From positions 62,001 to 126,000 of the forward strand of contig OZ287715.1 in NCBI GenBank assembly GCA_965649825.1: a DNA stretch of 64,000 nucleotides. Reading direction: 5' to 3'. Every line of letters begins with the position of its first letter. Position 1 is the stretch's first letter. Position numbers and translations under genes: made by a program. The notes under the pieces were generated by a model, which did no database searches, was not told the DNA's origin, and saw only the letters and a program-made list of their open reading frames with translations. Shown in pieces: positions 12,201 to 23,005 of the stretch. The stretch comes from Penicillus capitatus. Taxonomy: Eukaryota > Chlorophyta.

Positions 12201-14378
12201 TTATGCATCCCTTTGTTGCTGTCTTTCTGCGTGAAACGAGACGGTTTCGGGGGATCGATGATCGTCCCCTCTCAATCTCTTGGCCACATGGGAGGACACT
12301 TCAGTTAATGTATGATCTGCCGTACCGGCGGCGGCGGCTGTGGGCCCCTCGATTTCCATGTCGCCTGTGCTGACATGACTCAGGTCTGGCATCTGATCTG
12401 TATCGTCACTGCCTTCGGCAAAGTAGTCCTCCTCCTCTTTGTCCATCTCCCGCGAATTCCGTTTCACTCGCACACTGCTCACACTCATCATCGATGCATC
12501 CTTCTGTTCCAGACTACTACCGCCTTCCTGTTTCTTATCATACTCTCGCTTAATCTCTTTAAAGGTCGCGACATATGAGATCGTGCACAGTCGACCGTAG
12601 TACAGTTCCACGACAGTGGCAATGTGCTCATGTCGTTGCTCTTTCTTCAAAAAGTCAAACACCTCCAGAATGGTGGAATTGAGTAGATTGTTGCGATCGC
12701 CGTTTTCCAGAAGAAGATCTGCCAGACGACCCAGAACCTCTGAGCGATGGATGATTCGATCGTAGAACGTGTCTTTCATTCCAAGCAACGTTCTGAGAAA
12801 ACGCACGGCAGATGCCACCAACCATTTCTCACGTGCTTTCAACAGACCCAGAATACGATCCAACACAGTACTACGTAATATGCAATACTTCATGGTGTAC
12901 GAATGCGTCTGTACACAAAAACAGAGCAGATCAACAACAGCAACTTTGGCACGGGGGGACACATAGTCGGGTAATCTGTCACGGGCAGGAATATCTGCAT
13001 CCTTGATCAGTCCAATGGCTAAGACATCGAACAAGTCATGAATAAAAGTGCCATAGAATATTTCCAGGAAAGAATCGAATTTGCTAACGGGTTCGTCTGC
13101 CTGTTCCATCAGCGCCTTGATGGCTTCGAGACTTTGTTGCGTGAGGCCCATTTTGTCTCCTGTGATGAGACAGTCGAGAAGGAGCTGCAGCAACGGGTAC
13201 TTGGGTGTCAAGGCAATGTGCCTTCTCACGGCGGCTGGATCTTGAGTCGTGGCCGAATGGAGGATATCGATAACTTTCATCTTCATTTCCAGGCAGCCTT
13301 CTCTCAGGACCTCGGTCAGAACAGAGAAGAAACCCAGTTTCTGCATCTTGACTAGAATGCCCAACTGATTGGACGGCTGCAACTGACGCAGAAGCTGACA
13401 ATACTCTTGCAAGAAACCCACCAGATCGGTCCATTCCTTCGTACCGGCATCCTGTTCGCGAATTCGCCGAAAAAGATCTTCGAAAAATGAAGACTGAACA
13501 GAAAGAGCATTTACGATTTCCATGTTACCAACCATGATCATATGCGATAGGCAAGAGAACATGGGTTCGTCCATTAAACGCGGCAAAACCACGTCCTTGA
13601 TGTACTGCATTCGATAAACCCGATGGATTCTTCGGATGATCTCTGGATTGGAGATCGTCATCACTTCTTTGAAACGGACCTTCTCTTTCAGATACTCCCT
13701 GTGCTTGATGCGAACAGGAATGTCTGGATCGTATTCTAAACAGCCAACAATGTGTATGGCATGGGCATCGCAGAAGAGCTCTTCGGCAGCGGCAAAGTCG
13801 GCATGGATCACCAGCGTCCGAGCAATGCGACAGCAGTTCTCCAGACTGGATATATCCTCCAAGTCTTCACACTGCTGAAAGACCTGGACGAGTTGAGCAA
13901 TGAGTTGGGGCGTTCCAGATCGTTGGAGGAGTTGATCTTTTGCAAAGGGTTGTTGGCCATCATCGAACATCTTGGTCACCATCTCGAGATTTGCCAGAGT
14001 GAGTTTGGGAAATGCCTTTTCGGCTTTTGTCTCCTCTGCTAAACTGCCTCCCGATTCTTCAGTCCCTTTCTCCACTGTCTTCTCTAAGACCTGCTGCAGC
14101 TTCGCGTAGACTTCTTTGCAGTACGAGCCATGTTCAAAACTCAGAGCGTGTTGCATGTTAGATGTGACATCTGTCCAGCGAATAATTCTGCTATCCTCTT
14201 GGAGCGTATAGCTTTGGCCAGAAACGCCGATTTTATGTTTCAGCAGAACACCCCCGTTTTGTTCTTGAGTCACAACGAACCCTGTGGTCTCGCTCTCAGG
14301 GTCAAATGCAAAATGGCCCGTGCCTTCATCTTCCCATTCTGTATCTTGTTTGGAAGAATACAGCTTGACACGTTCCAT
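12201..14378 (-). CDS. PPP4R3: PPP4R3/SMEK, protein phosphatase 4 regulatory subunit 3
   Basis: Regulatory subunit that targets the PP4 catalytic subunit to substrates in DNA repair and other nuclear roles. 725 codons in one uninterrupted exon, the longest intronless gene here. The N-terminal EVH1/PH-like domain (MERVKLYSSKQDTEWEDEGTG) matches the VKVYTLNEDRQWDDRGTG start of animal PPP4R3. The SMK-1 armadillo region follows: FQQCEDLEDISSLENCCRIA, VGCLEYDPDIPVRIKHREYL, MQYIKDVVLPRLMDEPM, DLLCFCVQTHSYTMKYCILR, and LNSTILEVFDFLKKE. The acidic C-terminal tail (EEEDYFAEGSDD) ends in a basic segment, as in the family. The frame extends 64 codons upstream of ATG 14378, but that extension is not family-like, so 14378 is chosen. 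Complete. Confidence 0.95.
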   Translation of the reverse strand: MERVKLYSSKQDTEWEDEGTGHFAFDPESETTGFVVTQEQNGGVLLKHKIGVSGQSYTLQEDSRIIRWTDVTSNMQHALSFEHGSYCKEVYAKLQQVLEKTVEKGTEESGGSLAEETKAEKAFPKLTLANLEMVTKMFDDGQQPFAKDQLLQRSGTPQLIAQLVQVFQQCEDLEDISSLENCCRIARTLVIHADFAAAEELFCDAHAIHIVGCLEYDPDIPVRIKHREYLKEKVRFKEVMTISNPEIIRRIHRVYRMQYIKDVVLPRLMDEPMFSCLSHMIMVGNMEIVNALSVQSSFFEDLFRRIREQDAGTKEWTDLVGFLQEYCQLLRQLQPSNQLGILVKMQKLGFFSVLTEVLREGCLEMKMKVIDILHSATTQDPAAVRRHIALTPKYPLLQLLLDCLITGDKMGLTQQSLEAIKALMEQADEPVSKFDSFLEIFYGTFIHDLFDVLAIGLIKDADIPARDRLPDYVSPRAKVAVVDLLCFCVQTHSYTMKYCILRSTVLDRILGLLKAREKWLVASAVRFLRTLLGMKDTFYDRIIHRSEVLGRLADLLLENGDRNNLLNSTILEVFDFLKKEQRHEHIATVVELYYGRLCTISYVATFKEIKREYDKKQEGGSSLEQKDASMMSVSSVRVKRNSREMDKEEEDYFAEGSDDTDQMPDLSHVSTGDMEIEGPTAAAAGTADHTLTEVSSHVAKRLRGDDHRSPETVSFHAERQQQRDA

Positions 14379-14522
14379 TTCGAAGATACGAGCGACAGCA
14401 ATGGAGCGGCTGACCGCAAAGAATGGCGTTGAATGATCAAAATGATGACGATGTGACGGCCGAAGGGGGGACCGATCACCAGACAACGTGAGGGATCTCT
14501 TATCCGCCCACTGGCGACAGCA

Positions 14523-15817
14523 ATGCCTTCCAACACACTTCAAATCTCCTGCGCGTCTAGTCGAGCACATCGCACGGCTCTACACTCGTGTGTCACAAGA
14601 CGTGGATCCAGACACGTCGACGAACGGTCTGTGCGTTTTCTGGGCCAACTGTCGGTGGAGAGTGACCGAGTGGGTGTCTCTGCTCGGTCTGGTGGAGATG
14701 CAATGGTATGTGTGGAGATCAGTTGAGGGCTGTCGTGGTGGATCAGGAGGCCAAGGCAGAGAGCACTGCTGAGGAAGTTCCCAAACGAGCAGGGCTGCAT
14801 CTGACGGATGCAAGCGCATGTGAGGGCGTGTCTCACCAGCATGTATGGAATGAAGGACTGGAGATGGACAAGAATGTGAAACACAAGATGAGCGTGACAC
14901 ACACTGGAAAAACGCATTCCATGAAGGCGATGAAAAAACTGTCCGAGAAACTCACAGGCGTAGAAAAGAGTGCCGAACACCGGATGAAGATTTCAGCATC
15001 TCAGAAGAGAAGACATGCTGCCAATCCAGCATGGCAAGCCACCGAGGAGGCACACAGAGATTTTGAAGGTCCTTGTGGGACACCACGGCAACAAACGACT
15101 CCCAATTCACACTTCACTGCGCACGTCAACGAGAAGGTCCATTCAAAACAGTACTCCAGAAAGACGAAGACGCGTGCCGAAGTGAGAGTCTGTCACAAGA
15201 TACTCTGTCATCTGATGCTTCCTGTGCCTGTGAGGTGTTGAAAATGTACAAAGACATGTTGCGACAGTATCGCCGTTTGCAGTCTGAGCTGTCGCCTTGG
15301 ATGCAGACCTTTGAAAAGAAGAACGGACGGCAGCCGCTCCTGTTGGATGCGGAGGCAACCCAGATTGCATGGCTGACGACGACCTTCAAGCAGTATCTGT
15401 TGATGAGAAGCAAGCTCTTTAAAGACATCCCTTCTATGAAAAGGACAATAGCAGAAGCGCCAAAGACAACGCCGGAGAAATTATCACCGAACAAAGAGAG
15501 GTGTCCTGTCGCTAGCCCAGAGGCGAGGATGACGTCGAACAGCAATATTGCTGCCCTAACGCATGGGCTCATTCCCTCTTCTTCGATGTGTCAGTATCTC
15601 ACACTTTCTCAGTGACGGACGAGATTGAGATTTGTTGTCGGTGGTGTATGTAGCGAAGATGGAGCGGATGGAGATGCTGGCCAATTCTCCTTTGTCGTCC
15701 GATCGAGTGAAGCATGCGATGTCGGCTGCTATAAAATACAAGAGAAACAGGTCTCCTCTGTCACATACTGAACAGCGGACGTCTTCGCCTCAGTTGGGAC
15801 CATTCAAGAGTGCCTGA
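14523..15817 (+). CDS. Probable plastid protein with NUMOD3-like basic motifs
   Basis: Not firmly identified. The first exon starts MPSNTLQISCASSRAHRTA and is Ser/Arg-rich with few acids, like a transit peptide. A later exon holds short basic helical units, KHKMSVTHTGKTHSMKAMKK and HRMKISASQKRRHAANPAW, which resemble the NUMOD3 DNA-binding motif known from organelle-type endonucleases and some plant plastid proteins. A separate, clearly coding stretch follows: YKDMLRQYRRLQSELSPWMQ, FEKKNGRQPLLLDAEATQIA, WLTTTFKQYLLMRSKLF. Intron 15590-15653 (64 nt) joins SSM to KMERMEMLANSP, and the stop is at 15815-15817. The join between the first and second exons near 14700-14800 is unresolved. Divergent from PPP4R3, with 144 bp between starts. 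Nucleic-acid binding in the plastid is an inference. Confidence 0.55.
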
Positions 15818-16172
15818 GGTGATCCTGAAAAATCACCAATGTGTGTGACTCCCTGTCCTTCCAGTTATCTAAAGTCCAGACCAAAGCAATTGCCGCTGTT
15901 TCCTCCGTGCAACAAACGGTGGAGGATAAGGCGATTTTGTGAGAAGAGGCCACAGTCCAACTGCAACGTAAGGGCAGTGTAGGAGCAACTGTTTTTTGGG
16001 ATGCGTTCAGCGATTCGTTGCTTGGCATTTTTGGGCAGAGGTGTTTTTGATGATTGGAAGTGTTGGTGGATTCTTTACGAGCCAGTTTTGTGAACGGTGC
16101 GCGCACCGTTGTAGTAGATCGCCTTTGCAGATCTCGAACGCGTGGAAGGGCGTCTGCTCGTCGCGTGTCCAT
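15818..16172. other. Intergenic region upstream of the two-START plastid gene
   Basis: 355 bp between the NUMOD3-like gene and the START gene, both on the plus strand. A minus frame spans 15804-16247 and a plus frame extends the START gene upstream from 15996, but neither has recognisable content. Probably the 3' end of one gene and the promoter of the next. Confidence 0.45.
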
Positions 16173-18384
16173 ATGACATTTCGCCATCTCCTTGTCAAGC
16201 AACCCATTCTTGCGGCACCTTCTCCAACCGAACGTGGCCTCACACACTTCTCATCCCTGCACCGTCCGTCAGCGCGACGACATCTGAAGCGAACCGTCTC
16301 GACGCATATCACAAACGCCGCTGCGAGTTGGAGTGGATTTCCAGAAAAGGATGCTTGCGAAGTGGCCTCCACTCTCAACGATGACGGACAGAACGCGGTG
16401 ACGGCACGCGTTCGAATTCAGGCATCCGTTTTACAAGTCTGGCAAGTATTGACGAATTTCGAGAAGCTTTTGGACGTGGTGCCATACCTCATTGCCTGCG
16501 AAGAAGTGCCAAGCCCAAATCCCGAGACAAAGAGACTGCGACAGAGCGCCGGCATACAATGCAGTTGGTGGAAACTCTGGGCACAGGCTCTTCTCGAAAT
16601 CCGTTTCCAAGAGCACTCTTCCGGCCAAAGAAAGGAACTTCATTTCAACATGATCGAAGGAGATTTCAAAGTCTGTTCCCTCTGTATGTCCACATACAAG
16701 CGAGGAATGAGAATAACCGCGTGTAGGAATACAGGGGGAGATTTCTTGTTGAAGCGGATCCCGGTGGGTTCTCGTCTGTTTTGGTATTTGATGCGGTGAT
16801 CGAGCCACTAGAATGCATTCCACCCATGCTCTTTGCCTATGCTGTGCAAATTTGGCTGCCTTTCAATCTGAACGGCATTGTTAACGAAGCCGAACGGGTC
16901 GGTGTCTATTCTGTCAGATAAAAAAGGTTTCGAGTGATGACGCAACAGGTGGCGTTAGTGGAAACGTCTATTGCGACTTTTGCGGAGCCATCGACGGAAT
17001 CACAAGTCCCACCCTTGGAAGAGGAGCCATCGATGGAATCGCAAGTCCCACCCTTGGAAGAGGAGCCATCGATCCAACAGCACCCCAATCGCCAATTGGT
17101 GCGCAGAATTAAATCTCGACAGTGATGTTTCGCCATCCAGATGCTGACAGCAATGACCTTCTGTTGGTGTAGAAAGAGAGCGAATCCTGTCGATTACCTG
17201 GGCACTGCTTTTATACCTCTACCGACGCCTCCTGCTGATTTCAGAAGACAGACACTTGATCAGGAGTCAACAATACCTGCTTTTGAACTGGAAGCGAGTC
17301 AGGTGAAAGGCGTGGAGGTGCATCTAAGGAAGTTCGATACAGCAGAGTACCTTCATCGTCGCGTTGTGTGTTTGGTGCGCATTGGCGCCCCTGTCACATC
17401 CGTCTGGAATGTACTGACGGACTACGATCGTCTGGCGGACTTTGTACCGAATCTAGCCACGAGTGAAGTTCTTCCCTGTGCTCCCGGGGCACCAAAGGGA
17501 TACCGCCGAATTCGACAGATCGTTAAAAAAGTCCAGACATACATCCAGCTTCAAGCAGAGGCAGTGTTGGATGTTGTGGAACGCCCCGAAAGAGAGATTC
17601 AATTTCGACAGGTGAATGGCTTCGTGAAAAAACTACAAGGCAAATGGCTTCTGAAATCGGTGAACAATACATGGAGCAAAGTCGAAAAGGATACCCTGCT
17701 TACCTATGCTCTCGAAATCCAGACCCCGCATTCTGAGATTCCTCTTGAGCTCATTGAACCTGTTTTTGAACAGGCAGCTGTCGAAGGTCTTCCACTCAAT
17801 CTGACAGCGCTCAAGCAGGAAGTGCTGCGACTGCAAATCAGACCTTCTCCGGCTCGTCTGTTTGGAGAGTTTGAAGCCTTGAGGATGGAACTGACGAAAA
17901 CCTACTGGCTGAAGAACAGAGGCGTCTTCCCCACGCGGCGACAGCTGAGAGAAGACCGACGATCAGATCTGGAAAGAGCTATAACGGCACACGGTGGTCC
18001 CGTCGCAGTTCCAACTCCAACACTCCCTCTGTTCCCGTTGGCTTGAGTGTGGTGGTGTTGGTTGATTAGGTGAGTGAACGTATGGGATGGGAATCGCTAA
18101 CCAAGCACCGAAAGCCAAGAAGCTACTGGCGAGATTTTGAGAATCTCAAGAGAGAACTCTACGACTTTGGTGTAGAGAATGGGACGGAGGGCATTCCGTC
18201 GATGGGATCGATCAGACGGGCAGGAAGGGACGATCTACGGCGAGCCATTGAGAAATGGGGTGGGATCCGGGCGGTGAAGGAAATGATTGCACTGGACAAC
18301 TCTCTGTTCCAAGGCAACGTTATAGAGCTCATCAACCAACGGCGGAAAATGAACATCGATGTCCGGGATATGGACACACTGTGA
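16173..18384 (+). CDS. Plastid two-domain START/polyketide-cyclase-like protein (At5g08720 type)
   Basis: Contains two SRPBCC (COQ10/polyketide cyclase) lipid-binding folds and two C-terminal helical modules, the architecture of Arabidopsis At5g08720. Transit peptide: MTFRHLLVKQPILAAPSPTE (ATG 16173, the first Met giving a basic, hydroxyl-rich N-terminus). START 1: RIQASVLQVWQVLTNFEKLL through GDFK, then an intron (about 16680-16736) and YRGRFLVEADPGGFSSVLVF. A linker carries a 39-bp tandem repeat. START 2: VRIGAPVTSVWNVLTDYDRL, FVPNLATSEV, REIQFRQVNGFVKKLQGKW. The C-terminal modules are RGVFPTRRQLREDRRSDLER and KHRKPRSYWRDFENLKRELY with SIRRAGRDDLRRAIEKWGG; the plant KHRKPKGYW element is clearly matched. 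Intron near 18010-18069. Ligand unknown; likely stromal or thylakoid-associated. Ends 15 bp from the DZIP1 stop. Confidence 0.88.
16985..17073 (+). repeat. 39-bp in-frame tandem repeat (2.3 copies)
   Basis: Units at 16985-17023 and 17024-17062 differ at only a few positions, followed by a partial third copy to 17073. Each full copy encodes 13 residues, EPS(T/M)ESQVPPLEE. It lies in the acidic linker between the two START domains, a region free to change length. Confidence 0.9.
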
Positions 18385-18399
18385 GCCAGCAGACATTCT

Positions 18400-21300
18400 T
18401 TAACGGATGATCTCGTCCGTCTTGTTACGGCCTCTCTTTGATACACGACTGTAAACATGGTTCTGTAATTGCCGAACCTTGTCTTTCTTCACGACGAATC
18501 GCTCAAGTTTTCGATGGACTGGACAAGTGCCGATGCCAGAATGTCTGTCTCCTGAAACTAAAGGCGTTTGCTCACATTCGACGCGACTGGCAATTGGCGT
18601 GTACCATATTGGAAGAGAGACGCTGGATGGACGCAGCAGTAGGTTGTCTGGTCGTCTGCTCGTTTGTGTGACCTTCACGGTCGGATACATTCGCAGGCAA
18701 TTCTTCGCCGTGCTGTTTTCCAGAGATCGTCGTCGTCTGGTGACGCGAAGCATCCACTTCTTCGGACAAGGTATGTCGACGATCCATGCCATCATCTTTC
18801 TCGTCTGGGCTTTCAAAGATCAACGAATAAACATCAGAGCCAGTGGGGGAAGAACAGGATCGCTCTCCTTGTCGACGGTTTTCTGCGGCCTGTTGCTCAG
18901 CAGGGAAGGTCTGTTCGATCGAGTCGCCCTTCTCAAAAACAGACGACACATCAGGGTGCTCAGGCGACGAAGGTTTGCTGTTCTGTCTCGAATCCCCGTG
19001 TTCCGTATCCGAGTCTGAAGTGAAGTCGGCAAGATCGGTGTCTGGATTCTCGTCCGTCTCCGACGCCTTTCCCGCTGCTACTGTCGGAGTTTGAGAATTG
19101 GAAGACGCGTCTTTCTTTGGCGCTGCTTCTTTGAAAGGAGCTGCTTCTGTCGTCTGATTGAGAATCGACCAAAGTCTCTGAGTCATGGGTGCCTCCTCCG
19201 TCGTCAACGACCTATCGTGTGACAGATTCGATGTGACGTTGTTTGGCGAAAACCACCGCAGCTAACCTTTTCTCCTGCAAAGCTGGAGGCTGGATCATCC
19301 GATCTTCGCCGTACTCCGTTGTCGATCGCCATCCATCGGGCCCACGGTCGAGACCACGTTTAAGCCCCGTTCTTAGTGGACTGAAGTCTGCCTCCACTTT
19401 TGTCGGCGAAGACAAGGGCGTGTGGACATTTGAGTATGTCAGTGGCGTAGAGAGAATGGCGAGTTCATCTTTTGCTTCTTCCTTCTCCGAAGAGCTCGTT
19501 GGCAATGATGGGACGTATGGCTCAGGACAGTGCTCGTCGAGGTGCTCTTCCAAACAGGCGTACAGACTCAAATACTCTCGTTGCTTTGCTTTGGAGAGAA
19601 TCTTGAATCTGTTATGGATCTCTTGCTCCAGTTTGTTCCTTGCCTCTTGATAATCCGCATCGGTCACCCTATCCACTGCAGGATCCATTCCAAACGCGCT
19701 AAACTTGTGGTTCAAGTCTCCAAGCAGCGTCGTGATGATTGTTTTCGACTGCTCTTTGAAGACCTACACGAACAAGAAATGGCATCGCATCAAACGATAC
19801 ATGATATTGTCCGGGGGTGGTTGCCTCTTCATCATGCGCTCGTCGCGACCGTAAGGCCTTATTCCATGGCATGACCTTCGGAAAACGTCTCACAAACATT
19901 CGCCATCTCTTCTTCCTTTCCGCATCTGTGGTTGGAACGCTAGAGCCGAGAAATCAAAATCTCCAGTATTTCTTAGATAAGAGAGGAGATGTACGTAGAT
20001 GGCTGGGGCAGTGGGTCCGATACATTTTCGGCCGAGATGTCGGATTCTCTATGAGCATCGAAACATGACGTCATCCTTTCCGTAAGGCCACTGTAAACAG
20101 ACCTCATTGTATCTCGAGGTGCATCCCTCTCGTCTGTGCCGACTGTGGAACTCTTCGCAGGCGAGGGCAGAGAGAAGGCATGTCGCTGTTGTTCCTCAAG
20201 CTCTCTTGTACGTTTCCTAAACAGATGAATGCTCTCTGTATCCAAAGGAGCCTTAAAACACACGCGAGTTTCCGGTTGGAAATTTTTAAAGTGCGCAGCG
20301 TCTCATCCTTCTCAGAGTGAGCTTTGTCGAGTGCATCTCGCAGCTCGTGCACTTTCGACTTCTCTTTCACGAGCTTTGCCTGTAAACGTTCAGCCGATTG
20401 GATCTTCTCTTCTTGCAACTGCTGAATCTCTGGGAACACCGTTGTGGATGGCGAGCATCATCGATATCGAACGCACTCTGTTCGGCGCTTCTCTCGCAAG
20501 CAAGTCTCTCCAATTCACTCTTCAATTGAATCTCGGTCCTGCGCTGTTCGTTCAGAGCCATCTCGCACTGATCGGCTTTCTTTTCATCCTCTTCCGATTT
20601 GAGTTTGTATCTGTCTCTTTCGACCGTCAACGTTTCGATACAATGAGCAGAGGTGATGCTCTCCATCTTCCTGTGTTGGATTCAGATCGCAGACAAGAGG
20701 TTAAAGAAGACAGATCCTTACAGCTTTTGCGTTTCCTGGTCCTTCTCCGATGCGACTGCCTCGTATTCTTCTTTCTGATCTTTGAGCTTCTCGTTGTCCT
20801 CTTGAAGCTGACGAACAGAATCCTCGAGCTCCTGTCGACGTGCTTTCAATGACCTGTCGATCCTCCATCACACGTGTGCATGCAAAGAAGGGCAAATGTC
20901 TACGCAATCTCTTTCTTGGCGTCATTCAGATCTGTTAACAGACTCGTCAGCTCGCCGAAATCGTTTTTCAGTCGCCTGATCGCACTCGCTGCATCGCAGC
21001 AGGAACAGAGCAGTCAATCCACCTGGTCTCATCGAAGTGCTCGTGATGAACATCGGACTGAACTGAAAGGCGAACAGAAATCGTTTCAGCGTCGCAGGAG
21101 AATTGCTGGCAGACCTTTCCAGAGTTTCTCCAGCTGTTCTTTCATGTCGCACATTTGGCTTCGAATGGCGCTCTTTTCGTTGGAGAGGACTTTGAACTCT
21201 TGCAGAATATCCAGCATCCGCGGATGCCATGTCGCTCCCTGAGTGCGTTCCACAGCATCTGTCTGTAGACCATTCGCGGACGTCGCGGCACCTGACTGTC

Positions 21301-22048
21301 GCCTGTCGCATCGAGGTTCGTTGCCGTGTCGGAGAAAGGATTGGCCGCCGCCAAGATTTCGTATGTCTGCACATGTCTTTTGATTTGTCGCAGTTCGCGT
21401 TTGGTCTCCTTCATCTCTGAATCCTGTTGCTTGATTTTCATACGGCAAGCTTTCAGATGCTGACGCAACTGCTGCCTGTCCATACCCTCCTCACCCCACG
21501 TCCAACAGAGAAAACACAATCGCACTTTTGCTGCGAGACGTATTGAAAATCTTCTGAGAGTGTGTCCTGCACGAAGAGCAGGTATTCGATGATCAGCTGC
21601 GCCAGGCGAAAGAGTTTGAGGAAATTGGCAGCGCTGAGACAGGCAGGATCTTCTGTTGCCAGATCAGCGTGGCAGAGATGGACGACGATGCCGTCCAGCG
21701 TATTCACGTCGTTCTGGGCAAACTGCAATGGATGCAGTTTAGCAATGGGTAAGGAGAGAGGTGAGGCCAGACCACTTGTTGGGGATCGATGCCGTAGATG
21801 GCACCCCAGTCAAGCTTGGTTCGATGGGCTGAGAACTGAAATGGAGGTCGTTTGCTATCGTGCAATGTCGATCGATACGTCACACGCGGCAACGTCTCTT
21901 CCTCTTCCCACGCATACTGGTCCCCGTCTCGAAAAGCAGATGTCTTAAACCCTTCACTCGACTCTGTCTGTGCGAACAATCGATCCTGCGACGCCCGCAT
22001 CATGATGAAGTCACGTGCCCAGTCAACGTGTCCATCATTATCCGACAA
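18400..22048 (-). CDS. DZIP1: DZIP1/iguana-like ciliary protein, coiled-coil, multi-exon
   Basis: DZIP1 acts at the ciliary transition zone and basal body. The first exons match the family's N-terminal region: PFQFSAHRTKLDWGAIYGID (compare FxFRPR..SVDWRRLSAIDVD), NDVNTLDGIVVHL, and FLKLFRLAQLIIEYLLFVQD (compare KLIRLAQFTIEYLLHSQE). The next exon gives a CxxC...HxxxC cluster (RLCFLCW ... QHLKAC), a variant of the family's C2H2 finger. Long coiled coil follows (QQDSEMKETKRELRQIKRHV; SEERDKAHSEKDETLR-type segments through 20.1-21.4 kb). A helical exon, DADYQEARNKLEQEIHNRFK, lies near 19.6 kb. The tail is Ser/Glu-rich (18.57-19.2 kb) and ends basic. Start ATG 22048 is 41 bp from the divergent TMCO1 start. 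Internal exon borders are approximate, and splitting into two genes near 19.7 kb is not excluded. Confidence 0.72.
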
Positions 22049-22089
22049 ATGCTCGGCATTTCGTAGAAACGTTGTGTGTGACGGTCACG

Positions 22090-22809
22090 ATGGCTTATTC
22101 GTATTTGAGTTTATTGATTGTGCTGTTTTCTGCGGTGACGGGGTTGGTAGCTGAAGGTCTGTGTTGGTTACTAGTCTACCGCACATCTGCTTATCGACGA
22201 CTGGAGGTCGAAATAGAGAAAGCCAATCGTCGAGTGGCAGAAGCCTCCGGCAGTCATGGAAGTGGAAAGAACAAGAAGACAAAGCAGGAACAGCGCAAGG
22301 ATGAACTCATGAAAGCCTCGGCAGGCGAAATCTTCAAAATTCAAATCAAAACTGCTGTCATTGTAAGGCACCTGCCTGCCTTCCGATACCTCTCTGTTTT
22401 GAGCCGCTGTTCGACAGATGGGAGTCACGCTGTTTCTGTTCTACAATGTCCTCTCTCAGTTGTGCGTCCACTGTGGGTAAGTGCGTCCGGTTTTGAAAGG
22501 GTTTTGTGTAGCTTCGACGGTATCCCTGTGGCGAAACTGCCGTTCGACCCACCGGCGTTTGTCCGAAGAGTCGCACATCGCAACCTCGCCGGAGAAGATT
22601 TCACTGACTGTTCCGTGGTGAGCCGCAAAAGACAGTTGTTAAGAGACGTCTGAATCGACGGGTCGTTCTCGTAGGCATTCGTCTACATGCTCTGTGCGAC
22701 GAGCGTGCGGAACAACATAGCGAAGGCGCTCGGTCTGGGGCCATCGAAATTTCTGAAACAGAATATGCTCTTCGATCCAACACGCGCGCAGGCGGCGAAG
22801 ACGCAATAG
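22090..22809 (+). CDS. TMCO1: TMCO1, ER calcium-leak channel / Oxa1-superfamily protein, four exons
   Basis: ER membrane protein of the Oxa1 superfamily; in animals it acts as a calcium load-activated channel and as part of a ribosome-associated translocon. First segment LIVLFSAVTGLVAEGLCWLL followed by VYRTSAYRRLEVEIEKANRR, equal to AEGITWVLVYRTDKYKRL in animals; a Lys-rich coiled coil; then MGVTLFLFYNVLSQ; FDGIPVAKLPFDPPAFVRRV and AHRNLAGEDFTDCS; and FVYMLCATSVRNNIAKALGL. All parts join cleanly through introns 22363-22417 (55 nt), 22477-22511 (35 nt) and 22618-22674 (57 nt). Full length for the family. Start ATG 22090 is fixed by the hydrophobic N-terminus. Confidence 0.95.
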
Positions 22810-23005
22810 GTGTTTTGGAAGTCGAAGTGACAGCCAGCCACCTTTTACTCGATCGTCCATCTCTGTGACAGACGTTATATCCATGCGACTGTTGAAAATG
22901 GATTTCTTCCGTCGTCGTCGTCGGACGCCGCCTTATCGCAACCTCGCTCCATCGCCCGAGAGAAGTTCTCTTATATAGAGGCGATTCGCTGTTGCGAGTT
23001 TGAGC

